In this document: in pieces, positions 52,222-59,749 of the stretch
How positions within the stretch are numbered: position 1 is the first letter of the stretch
Layout of the letters: each line of letters opens with the position of its first letter
Source: Streptomyces sp. NRRL WC-3618
GTDB lineage: Bacteria > Actinomycetota > Actinomycetes > Streptomycetales > Streptomycetaceae
NCBI RefSeq assembly: GCF_001280005.1
Contig: NZ_LGDW01000467.1
Location: 1-64,000, forward strand
Direction: 5' to 3'
DNA length: 64,000 bases
Made by a program: the position numbers and the translations under genes
Notes under the pieces: model-generated
Told to the model about the DNA's origin: nothing
What the model saw: the letters and a program-made list of their open reading frames with translations, nothing else
Database searches by the model: none

Positions 52222-53001
52222 CTACTTCACAGGCTTCGCGTAGTGCAGGTCCACTGTGCCCGAGTAGCCGGGCAGAGTCACCGTCCCGTCCTCGTCGACC
52301 TGCCAGCCGAGCCCGTAGACGTTGACGTACACCATGTAGTTCTGGATCGCCTTGGACGCCGCGAGCGAGCTCTTCAGCTTCTCCGGGTCACCGATCGCCG
52401 TGATCTTGTACGGGGGCGAGTAGACGCGTCCCTGGAGGATCAGGGTGTTGCCCACGCAGCGGACCGCACTGGTGGAGATCAGGCGCTGGTCCATGACCTT
52501 GATGCCCTTGGCCCCGCCCTGCCACAGCGCGTTCACCACGGCTTGCAGGTCCTGCTGGTGGATGACCAGGTAGTCGGGCTGCGGCTCGGGGTAGCCGGGG
52601 AGTTTCGCGGTGGCGTTCGGCGGGGCGTCGTTGAGGGTGACCGTGAGCGCCTGGCCCTTGACCTTCTGGGTGCCCGCGGCCTTCTCCAGCGCCGCCAGCC
52701 TCGCGTCCTCGGCCTCGGTGCTGCCGTCGTCGCGCTCGGCGAGCGCCTCGACCTCGTCGCGCACGGTCGCGTTGGACTCGTCGAGCCGGCCGTTCTTGTG
52801 GCTGCGCTCCTGGATCAGGTCCGAGAGTTTCAGCAAGGAGGAGTCCGTGCGGATGTTCGTGCCCTTGGCGGTGTCGAAGCTCGTGAAGAAGATCAGCCCG
52901 GCGAGGGCGAAGACCCCCAGGGTGAGCAGCCGGACCGGGCGGAAACGGCGGTTACTGGGAGGACTGGAGTCCGTCCCGGGAGAGTCGGCAGAATTGCTCA
53001 A
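52222..53001 (-). CDS. DUF881 family membrane protein
   Basis: A 259-residue protein: cytoplasmic N-terminus, one membrane helix (VRLLTLGVFALAGLIFFTSF), a coiled-coil segment (LIQERSHKNGRLDESNATVR, DEVEALAERDDGSTEAEDAR) and a globular part with VTLNDAPP, DYLVIHQQDLQAVVNALWQG, GAKGIKVMDQRLISTSAVRC and YKITAIGDPEKLKSSL, all DUF881 hallmarks. DUF881 genes regularly lie near crgA and division genes in Actinobacteria. Divergent from crgA, so the two share a promoter region. Confidence 0.93.
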   Translation of the reverse strand: MSNSADSPGTDSSPPSNRRFRPVRLLTLGVFALAGLIFFTSFDTAKGTNIRTDSSLLKLSDLIQERSHKNGRLDESNATVRDEVEALAERDDGSTEAEDARLAALEKAAGTQKVKGQALTVTLNDAPPNATAKLPGYPEPQPDYLVIHQQDLQAVVNALWQGGAKGIKVMDQRLISTSAVRCVGNTLILQGRVYSPPYKITAIGDPEKLKSSLAASKAIQNYMVYVNVYGLGWQVDEDGTVTLPGYSGTVDLHYAKPVK

Positions 53002-53142
53002 CGTACCCTTATCTCCTTCGGCGCCGCGGAAGCACTACGCTAACGGACGCCCGGGGGAGTGCTACGTGTCCCCTTGTACTCTTCCCGGAGCCCCACCCAG
53101 TTCCCTGCGCGGCCACGCAGCGCATCGACAGGAGAGACCCTC

Positions 53143-53397
53143 GTGCCGAAGTCACGTATCCGCAAGAAGGCCGACTACACGCCGCCGCCCGCCAAGCAGG
53201 CGACGGCCATCAAACTGAACAGCCGCAGCTGGGTCGCACCGGTCATGCTGGCCATGTTCCTCATCGGTCTGGCCTGGATCGTCCTCTTCTACGTGACCGA
53301 CGGCAAGCTGCCGATCGACTCACTGGACAACTGGAACATCGTGGTGGGCTTCGGCTTCATCGCCGCCGGATTCGGCGTCTCCACGCAGTGGAAGTAG
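53143..53397 (+). CDS. crgA: CrgA cell-division protein
   Basis: 84 residues from a GTG at 53143 with AGGAGA 8 bases upstream. Basic N-terminus ([16 protein letters not shown]), then two transmembrane helices ([22 protein letters not shown] and [20 protein letters not shown]) joined by a short outer loop. CrgA coordinates growth and septation; in Streptomyces it inhibits FtsZ-ring formation during sporulation. Length and both helices match the family. Confidence 0.96.
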   Translation: MPKSRIRKKADYTPPPAKQATAIKLNSRSWVAPVMLAMFLIGLAWIVLFYVTDGKLPIDSLDNWNIVVGFGFIAAGFGVSTQWK

Positions 53398-53430
53398 CCC
53401 CTCTCAGGGCTCTACCCAGGGCTTTTCGCT

Positions 53431-53646
53431 GAGTTATCCACAGACGGACCCGATTTTCCACACCCCACCTGGGGAAAAGACGACGATCTGTGGATAACTC
53501 ACCGAGCGTTGACGCCGGTACGACTGACACACCACTAATCGCAAGCCTGTTCGCCCCCTGCCTGACCTGGGAAAACTCCGGTCGGTGACAGGGGGCACAG
53601 CTGTTCACGCACACTGTGCACAGGTAGCGCCACGGACTGTGGACAA
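53431..53646. other. DnaA-box cluster between crgA and the rhomboid gene
   Basis: TTATCCACA at 53434-53442 and TGTGGATAA at 53489-53497 are perfect boxes in opposite directions, inside a 14-base inverted repeat (GAGTTATCCACAGA). TTTTCCACA (one mismatch) lies at 53454-53462 and TGTGGACAA, the Streptomyces consensus in reverse, at 53638-53646. Most of the 307-base gap holds no gene. It is not oriC, which lies between dnaA and dnaN. Confidence 0.65.
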
Positions 53647-53704
53647 CAGGCACTCAGTGACAGGTCATGCCCGGTCGGAGACCCTGGACGGCAGGTCGCG
53701 CGCC

Positions 53705-54598
53705 TCAGACGAGCTGGCTTGTGCGGATCAGGGTCATGACGACCACCACGACCAGGACCACCGCGCAGACGCCGTACTGGATCAGGGACCGGCGCTCGCG
53801 CGGAGCATGGACCATGGCGTAGCCGATCACGACTCCGGCCACAAGTCCGCCGATATGGGCCTGCCAGGCGATGTTGCTCATCCCGAAGGTGAAGATGAGG
53901 TTGATCACCAGCAGGGCGATGATCGGCCGCATGTCGCGGTTGAGGCGGCGCATCAGGACCGCGGTCGCGCCGAAGAGGCCGAAGATGGCGCCTGAGGCGC
54001 CGAGCGAGCCGCTGCTCGGGGCTGCCAGCACATAGGTGAGGGCACTGCCCGCGAGGCCCGAGACGATGTAGAGCGCCAGGAAACGGACCCGGCCGAGGGC
54101 GGCTTCCAGCGGGCCGCCGAGCCACCACAGGCTCAGCATGTTGAAGCCGATGTGCCAGATGGCCTGGTGCGCGAACATCGAGGTGAACAGCAGATACCAC
54201 TGGCCCTCGGCGACACCCTCCGTGGCGACGAACGGTGCCGGGGGCCACTTGCCGACGAGTACCAGGTGATCCACGAACGACGGGCGGATCTGGCCGACGA
54301 GGAAGACCGCGAGATTGATCCCGATGAGGATCTTGGTCAAGAGCCGCGGGTCTGCCGGGATGGTGCCGCCGGCCAGGGTGCGGGGCGTGGTGGCGCTCGG
54401 TGCGTGTCCTGTGCCGGAGCCGTTGCGCACGCATTCCGGGCACTGGAAGCCGACGGAGGCGCTGACCATGCACTCGGGGCAGATCGGGCGTTCGCAGCGG
54501 GTGCAGCGGATGCCTGTGTCGCGGTCCGGGTGGCGGTAGCAGGTGGGCAGGCTCTGGGCGTCCTGCGGGCCCTGTGGGCTGCCTGGCGCCTGATCCAT
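53705..54598 (-). CDS. Rhomboid-family intramembrane serine protease with N-terminal zinc-binding motif
   Basis: A 297-residue protein. The N-terminus has CYRHPDRDTGIRCTRCERPI and CPECMVSASVGFQCPEC, a B-box-like zinc-binding set of Cys and His. Six transmembrane helices carry the rhomboid motifs HIGFNMLSLWWLGG, the nucleophile Ser in GASGAIFGLFGA and the catalytic His in WQAHIGGLVAG. It cleaves membrane proteins within the bilayer; substrate unknown. The start at 54598 follows AGGGGAC. Confidence 0.94.
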   Translation of the reverse strand: MDQAPGSPQGPQDAQSLPTCYRHPDRDTGIRCTRCERPICPECMVSASVGFQCPECVRNGSGTGHAPSATTPRTLAGGTIPADPRLLTKILIGINLAVFLVGQIRPSFVDHLVLVGKWPPAPFVATEGVAEGQWYLLFTSMFAHQAIWHIGFNMLSLWWLGGPLEAALGRVRFLALYIVSGLAGSALTYVLAAPSSGSLGASGAIFGLFGATAVLMRRLNRDMRPIIALLVINLIFTFGMSNIAWQAHIGGLVAGVVIGYAMVHAPRERRSLIQYGVCAVVLVVVVVMTLIRTSQLV

Positions 54599-54717
54599 GT
54601 CGTCCCCTAGTTCCGTAATGCCATCTGTCCGTCTTTGTGTGCGATGCAACGCACCGCCCCGCCCATCCTTACGGTTGGGCGGGGCGTTTGGTTCCCTGTG
54701 GGAAGGGCTCCGGGGTC

Positions 54718-55251
54718 TCAGCCTTCACGGGTCTCGACGACGACCGATTCGATGACGACGTCGTTGACCGGGCGGTCGGTGCGCGGGTTGGTCGCCGTGG
54801 TCGCGATGGCGTCCACGAGCTTCTGGCTGGCCGCGTCGGTGACCTCACCGAAGATGGTGTGCTTGCGGTTCAGCCAGGCCGTCGGGGAGACGGTGATGAA
54901 GAACTGCGAACCGTTGGTGCCCGGGCCGGCGTTGGCCATGGCCAGCAGGTACGGCTTGTCGAACCGGAGGTCGGGGTGGAACTCGTCCTCGAACTGGTAG
55001 CCGGGGCCACCGGTGCCGTTGCCGAGGGGGTCGCCGCCCTGAATCATGAAACCGCTGATCACCCGGTGGAAGACCGTGCCGTCGTAGAGCTTGTCCGTGG
55101 ACTTCACACCCGTCTCCGGGTTGGTCCACTCACGCTCGCCGGTGGCGAGCTCCACGAAGTTCCGGACCGTCTTGGGCGCGTGATTCGGCAGGAGCCGGAC
55201 TTCGATGTCGCCTTGGTTGGTCTTCAGGGTGGCGTAAAGCTGCTCGGCCAC
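54718..55251 (-). CDS. Cyclophilin-type peptidyl-prolyl cis-trans isomerase
   Basis: 177 residues from a GTG at 55251 with GGAAGG 7 bases upstream. VFHRVISGFMIQGGDP carries the catalytic Arg; FEDEFHPDLRFDKPYLLAMA, NGSQFFITVSPTAWLNRKHT and IFGEVTDAASQKLVDAI complete the cyclophilin fold. No signal peptide, so cytoplasmic. The open frame extends about 60 codons upstream but has no ribosome site there. Confidence 0.95.
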   Translation of the reverse strand: MAEQLYATLKTNQGDIEVRLLPNHAPKTVRNFVELATGEREWTNPETGVKSTDKLYDGTVFHRVISGFMIQGGDPLGNGTGGPGYQFEDEFHPDLRFDKPYLLAMANAGPGTNGSQFFITVSPTAWLNRKHTIFGEVTDAASQKLVDAIATTATNPRTDRPVNDVVIESVVVETREG

Positions 55252-55466
55252 GATCTGCCTTCCGTTGTCCTCTTGTGACGCCCCGATCCTCGCACGGTCC
55301 ACGCCATGCACCGCCCGGCACCCTCCTCTGGACGGAAATCCGACGCTTTCTCTTGCGCGCAGCCGTTTCATAGGAAACCGGTCGAGTAGGCGCGGGACAG
55401 GGGCGCGGCGCGGCGATCCGTGGCATTGTCGAAACAAGCTCCTGTTGCCCTGTATTCATTGCTATT

Positions 55467-55500
55467 GCATGTGATCGTCATCCGCTGTCGCATGTGATCG
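55467..55500. repeat. Two direct copies of GCATGTGATCG, 23 bases apart
   Basis: Copies at 55467-55477 and 55490-55500, about two helical turns apart, in the 388-base gap between the cyclophilin start and the DUF5324 start. They may be an operator. No other element is clear in this gap. Confidence 0.5.
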
Positions 55501-55639
55501 GTTCGGTGCCGTCAGCTTCGTGTGACCGGCCGTCCATGACCCGGATGCCCGCCCTCACATGCCTCGCGGCGTATTGCCGGGCATGATCCGTAAAAGGGTG
55601 GAGAGTCGAATACCGTACGCCACCGAGGAGGAGGACCCC

Positions 55640-56341
55640 GTGACCCGCATTGAAAGCGTGCGCGCCGCTACCGGCTCGGCGAAGGACAGCGTCCTGCACG
55701 CCGCGGACGTGGTGGCGCCTTACGCCGACACGGCCAAGGACAGGGCCACGCTGTACGCACACGAGGCACGCGTACGGCTTGCGCCCAAGGTGTCCCAGGC
55801 TGCGGAACAGGCCCGTGTCCAGTACGGCGCACATCTCGCGCCGCGGTTGGAGCAGGCCCGTACGCATGTGCCGCCGAAGGTCGACCATGCCGCCCATGAA
55901 GCCGCCGTCCGTACCGCCAAGGCCGCTCGGCAGGCCGCCGACTTCACCGCACCGCGTGTGGAGCGAGCGGTCGCGGCGGCCGGCCCTGTACGAGAGGAAG
56001 CCGCCGCACGCGGTGTCGCCGCGCTGGCCGCGCTGCGCGGTCAGGTCACTCCGAAGGAGATCAGGAAGCTGGTGCGTAAGCACGAGCGGCGGGCGCGGGC
56101 GGGCCGGCTCGCCAAGGGGCTGGCCGCGCTGGGCATTCTGGCGGGCGGTGCTTTCGCCGCGTGGAAGTGGTGGGACAAGCAGGCCAACCCCGACTGGCTG
56201 GTTGAGCCGCCCGCCGCGACCGAGGTCCCGGAGACGGGCCGCCTGACGTCGGTGGACGGCACCGGCCAGTCGGTCCTGGACCCCGAAGTCCAGGCGAAGG
56301 AAGCCGAGTCGGGGACGGACGACGACGAGGACCGTCGCTGA
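55640..56341 (+). CDS. DUF5324 family protein
   Basis: A 233-residue protein from a GTG at 55640 with GGAGGAGGA 6 bases upstream. The N-terminal 150 residues are a long Ala-rich amphipathic helix set (VRAATGSAKDSVLHAADVVA, TAKDRATLYAHEARVRLAPK, VSQAAEQARVQYGAHLAPRL) of the kind seen in apolipoprotein-like repeats. One transmembrane helix (LAALGILAGGAFAAWKWW) and an acidic tail follow. Function unknown. It ends at a strong hairpin next to parS. Confidence 0.85.
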   Translation: MTRIESVRAATGSAKDSVLHAADVVAPYADTAKDRATLYAHEARVRLAPKVSQAAEQARVQYGAHLAPRLEQARTHVPPKVDHAAHEAAVRTAKAARQAADFTAPRVERAVAAAGPVREEAAARGVAALAALRGQVTPKEIRKLVRKHERRARAGRLAKGLAALGILAGGAFAAWKWWDKQANPDWLVEPPAATEVPETGRLTSVDGTGQSVLDPEVQAKEAESGTDDDEDRR

Positions 56342-56370
56342 CGGTTCTTGTGTGGCGCCGTTGGTGAGGT

Positions 56371-56412
56371 CGCTGTGGGGCGGGAGGCTTTCATGCCTCC
56401 CGCCCCACAGCG
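56371..56412 (+). terminator. Terminator of the DUF5324 gene
   Basis: CGCTGTGGGGCGGGAGGC and its complement make an 18-base-pair stem with a 6-base loop, ending one base before the parS site at 56414. Confidence 0.8.
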
Positions 56413-56413
56413 A

Positions 56414-56429
56414 TGTTTCACGTGAAACA
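56414..56429. other. parS site, perfect
   Basis: TGTTTCACGTGAAACA, identical to the consensus, just beyond the DUF5324 terminator. Confidence 0.93.
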
Positions 56430-56459
56430 TGACACGGCGGCACCCATTCCTCCGGCCGG

Positions 56460-56475
56460 TGTTTCACGTGAAACA
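56460..56475. other. parS site, perfect
   Basis: TGTTTCACGTGAAACA, second copy, 46 bases (start to start) from the one at 56414; intergenic. Confidence 0.93.
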
Positions 56476-56577
56476 CGACCAGGAGACAGCCAGGGCTCAT
56501 GGCCCAGCCGCTCCCACGTCTCCCAGACCGTGCGTGTGGTCGCGGACAAGGTCGGGCGCCTGGCGGATCGACAGCCG

Positions 56578-56617
56578 AATGCCCTCTGAACTGCGTTTCC
56601 GCAGTTCAGAGGGCATT
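56578..56617. terminator. Terminator of tRNA-Ala
   Basis: AATGCCCTCTGAACTGCG and its complement form an 18-base-pair stem with a TTTC loop, 8 bases from the 3' end of the minus-strand tRNA. Confidence 0.8.
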
Positions 56618-56624
56618 TTGGGAG

Positions 56625-56697
56625 TGGAGCCTAGGGGAGTCGAACCCCTGACATCTGCCATGCAAAGACAGCGCTCTACCAACTGAGCTAAGGCCCC
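56625..56697 (-). tRNA. tRNA-Ala (anticodon TGC)
   Basis: Minus strand: acceptor GGGGCCT/AGGCTCC with a G-T pair at the third position, D arm GCTCAGTTGGTAGAGC, anticodon loop TTTGCAT on CTGTC/GGCAG, T arm AGGGGTTCGACTCCCCT, discriminator A; CCA not encoded. Confidence 0.96.
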
Positions 56698-56878
56698 GAA
56701 CAGGAAGCATCCCCCCAGAACAACCAGATACTGGTGGGCGCCGCAGACCAGAGTACCGGTTGATCCCCGGTATCTCGCAAAAGGATTGGGCTCCCCGTGG
56801 ACGACCACTCTCCGTAAGATGCTGGTCGTGGTTCGCTACAGCGAACCGCGGTATTTGGGGAAGCGATGGGGAGACGCA

Positions 56879-57427
56879 ATGGATGCCGCACAGCAGGAAG
56901 CGACCGCGAGAGCGCGGGAGCTTCAGCGGAACTGGTACGGGGAGCCGCTGGGGGCGCTCTTCCGTAAGCTCATCGACGATCTTGGACTCAACCAGGCTCG
57001 TCTCGCGGGGGTACTTGGGCTGTCCGCGCCGATGTTGTCACAGCTGATGAGCGGCCAACGAGCCAAGATCGGCAACCCGGCAGTGGTGCAGCGCGTGCAG
57101 TTGCTGCAGGATCTGGCCGGTCAGGTCGCGGACGGCAGCGTCAGCGCCGCCGAGGCGACCGAGCGGATGGACGAGATCAAGAAGTCGCAGGGGGGGTCGG
57201 TGCTCAGCAACACCACACAGTCGACGACGAGTTCGGGGGCGCCCACGGTCAAGCGGGTGGTCCGCGAGATCCAGTCGCTGCTGCGCTCGGTGGCCGCGGC
57301 CGGGGACATCATCGACGCGGCTGACTCTCTCGCCCCGAGCCATCCGGAACTGGCAGAGTTCCTCCGGGTGTACGGCGCGGGCCGCACGTCCGACGCCGTG
57401 ACGCACTACCAGTCCCACCAGAACTGA
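56879..57427 (+). CDS. XRE-like helix-turn-helix DNA-binding protein
   Basis: About 182 residues from the ATG at 56879 (GGGGAGA just upstream). LGALFRKLIDDLGLNQARLA and GVLGLSAPMLSQLMSGQRAK form a Cro/C1-type helix-turn-helix near residues 20-65. A Ser/Thr/Gln-rich linker leads to a C-terminal helical domain (VKRVVREIQSLLRSVAAAGD). A conserved single-gene regulator in Streptomyces near oriC; its targets are not known to me. It lies upstream of the kinase at 57721 but is separated by a terminator. Confidence 0.85.
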   Translation: MDAAQQEATARARELQRNWYGEPLGALFRKLIDDLGLNQARLAGVLGLSAPMLSQLMSGQRAKIGNPAVVQRVQLLQDLAGQVADGSVSAAEATERMDEIKKSQGGSVLSNTTQSTTSSGAPTVKRVVREIQSLLRSVAAAGDIIDAADSLAPSHPELAEFLRVYGAGRTSDAVTHYQSHQN

Positions 57428-57434
57428 GCCGCCT

Positions 57435-57466
57435 CCCGGCCGCCGATCGGGGGTTCGGCGGCCGGG
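57435..57466 (+). terminator. Terminator of the helix-turn-helix gene
   Basis: CCCGGCCGCCGA and its complement, 12-base-pair stem with an 8-base loop, 8 bases after the stop. Confidence 0.8.
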
Positions 57467-57720
57467 CTACGGCTCAGGGCACAGGGGGGCAGGCGCACAG
57501 CACGACAGGCTCGGGCAACTCGAAGGACGCGGGCCCGGCATCAGCCCGGGCCCGGAAACACGTAAGGACCAGGCAGGGAAGGCGGGCAGGGAAGCAGGTA
57601 GGGAGACAGGTTCTGGGTGAGCGGGGTGACCGGGGCTCCGGAGCGGGGTAGGAGGAGCCGTACCGCCCGCCGGTCCGGAACCGACGGAGCGGGGATCCGA
57701 AGGGGGATCGACGCAGAGCC

Positions 57721-59748
57721 ATGGGTGAGGTCTTCGCCGGCCGGTACGAACTGGCCGACCCGATCGGGCGCGGGGGAGTCGGCGCCGTCTGGCGCGCCTG
57801 GGACCACCGCCGCCGCCGGTACGTGGCCGCCAAGGTCCTGCAGCAGAGCGACGCCCACTCGCTGCTGCGCTTCGTCCGCGAACAGGCGCTGCGGATCGAC
57901 CACCCGCATGTCCTCGCCCCGGCCAGCTGGGCCGCCGACGACGACAAGGTCCTGTTCACCATGGACCTGGTCGCCGGGGGCTCGCTCGTCCATCTGATCG
58001 CCGACTACGGCCCCCTGCCGCCCACGTTCGTCTGCACCCTCCTCGACCAGCTCCTCTCGGGCCTGGCCGCCGTACACGCCGAGGGCGTCGTCCACCGCGA
58101 CATCAAGCCCGCCAACGTACTGCTCGAGGCGACCGGTACGGGCCGCCCCCGGCTACGGCTGTCCGACTTCGGTATCGCCATGCGGCTGGGCGAGCCCCGG
58201 CTGACGGAGACCGACTACGTGGTGGGCACCCCTGGTTACTTTGCCCCCGAGCAGATGCTGGGCGCGGACCCGGACTTCCCCTCCGACCTGTTCGCCGTGG
58301 GTCTGGTCGCCCTCTATCTCCTGGAGGGCGCAAAACCGGACGCCAAGGCCCTCATCGAGTACTTCACGGAACACGGCACGCCCACTGCTCCACAGGGCAT
58401 ACCCGAGCCGCTCTGGCAGGTCGTGGCCACGCTGCTGCAGCCGGACCCGCAGGCGCGGTTCCGCACCGCCACCGGCGCGCGCAAGGCCCTCGCCCAGGCC
58501 GCCGAACTCCTGCCCGAGCCCGGCCCCGACGACGAGCTGATCGAGATCTTCGACCAACTCGGCCCCCTGCCACAGGGCTTCGCCCCGACCGGCCCCCTCA
58601 AACGGTCCCCCGACGTGACCACGAGCGGCGGCCGCACCGGCGCGGCGACGGGCACCGGCGCGGAGAGCGGGCCGGCCACCGGCGCCGGACGCGGCGAGCC
58701 GGACGCCATGCACAGCGGCACACACACGGGCACCCACACCGGCCCAGGCTCAGCGCGCCGATACGACCCGTACCGCGAACCCCACTCGGAGGGCACACCT
58801 ACCGGCGCGACCGGCGGCACGCACACGGGGCCGGGGCTCAGTCCGATGCCGGGTTCGCTGCCGGGTCCCTGGCCCGGTCCGATGCCGGATCCCGAGCCGA
58901 ACCCGGGAAACGTTTCCCCATCCGCCGGACCAGGCACGGGCGTCATACCGTCCAGGCCGGCCGGCGCCCCGGCGCCCGCAAGCCCCGGCACCGGTGCCGA
59001 GCCGCCCTGGCAGCCCTCCGGAGCCGACTCCGCAGCAAGCCGGCCCTCGATGCCGGACGGCACCAGCCCCTCCGACCAGGCGCAGCGGGCCCACCCAGGT
59101 CAACCGGGCCACCACCCGACTCACCCCGCACAGCCTGCACAGCCTGCACAGCCTGCACAGCGCAACGGCATCCCGCCCCGGCCGGACACCGCGCCGCCGC
59201 GCCCCACTCACCCGCCGGCAGCGATCCCGCCCCAACCGTCCAGCATGTCGGACACGGGCAGCTTCCACCTGCCCCCGCCCCAGCTCACCGCCCCCTCGGC
59301 ATCACCCCAGCACCGGCCGGAGCGGCCCTCCACTCCCCCCACGGCCTCCCCGCTCCCGACGCCGGCCGCGGTCCACGTACCGCCGCCCTTCGAAGTCCCG
59401 TCCTTCGCAGGACAGGACTTCGAAGCCCCGCCGTTCGAGCCCACGCCCGTACTGTCCTACCGGCCCCACACGCCCCGGACCGCCACGCAGACTCAGATAC
59501 AGACGCAGACCCCGACTCCCGTTCCCGCTCCCGCTCCCGCTCCGACACGGCGCCAGGACGCGTACACCTCGTCTCCTTCGTACGCCGCACGGTCCCCGCA
59601 GGCTCCGGCCTCCCCACAGGCGGTGCCACAGCACCGCGCCCGACGACGCCGGCGTCGCCCGGGGCCGTCCGCGAAGGTGGCGATACCGGTCCTGTTCCTC
59701 GCCGTCGCCTGCTATGCCGTGGGTTTCTGGGCCCTGTTCCGCATCTGA
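57721..59748 (+). CDS. Ser/Thr protein kinase with a very long Pro/Thr/Gly-rich region and C-terminal membrane anchor
   Basis: A 675-residue kinase. N-lobe GRGGVGAV, Lys38, HRDIKPAN with Asp127 and DFG at 149-151 are intact; the activation loop (ETDYVVGTPGYFAPEQML) has few Thr compared with the PknB type. Residues 290-630 are low-complexity Pro, Thr, Gly, Ser and Gln with short tandem repeats (QPAQPAQPAQ). A transmembrane helix (VAIPVLFLAVACYAVGFWALF) at the extreme C-terminus leaves almost nothing outside, so it is tail-anchored with no extracellular sensor. A weak AAGGGGGA lies 15 bases before the ATG. Confidence 0.92.
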   Translation: MGEVFAGRYELADPIGRGGVGAVWRAWDHRRRRYVAAKVLQQSDAHSLLRFVREQALRIDHPHVLAPASWAADDDKVLFTMDLVAGGSLVHLIADYGPLPPTFVCTLLDQLLSGLAAVHAEGVVHRDIKPANVLLEATGTGRPRLRLSDFGIAMRLGEPRLTETDYVVGTPGYFAPEQMLGADPDFPSDLFAVGLVALYLLEGAKPDAKALIEYFTEHGTPTAPQGIPEPLWQVVATLLQPDPQARFRTATGARKALAQAAELLPEPGPDDELIEIFDQLGPLPQGFAPTGPLKRSPDVTTSGGRTGAATGTGAESGPATGAGRGEPDAMHSGTHTGTHTGPGSARRYDPYREPHSEGTPTGATGGTHTGPGLSPMPGSLPGPWPGPMPDPEPNPGNVSPSAGPGTGVIPSRPAGAPAPASPGTGAEPPWQPSGADSAASRPSMPDGTSPSDQAQRAHPGQPGHHPTHPAQPAQPAQPAQRNGIPPRPDTAPPRPTHPPAAIPPQPSSMSDTGSFHLPPPQLTAPSASPQHRPERPSTPPTASPLPTPAAVHVPPPFEVPSFAGQDFEAPPFEPTPVLSYRPHTPRTATQTQIQTQTPTPVPAPAPAPTRRQDAYTSSPSYAARSPQAPASPQAVPQHRARRRRRRPGPSAKVAIPVLFLAVACYAVGFWALFRI

Positions 59749-59749
59749 G

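Noticed and set aside
53398..53704. DnaA-box cluster as the chromosome origin
   Set aside because: Streptomyces oriC lies between dnaA and dnaN with many more boxes; here the flanks are crgA and rhomboid. Kept only as a possible titration or regulatory site.
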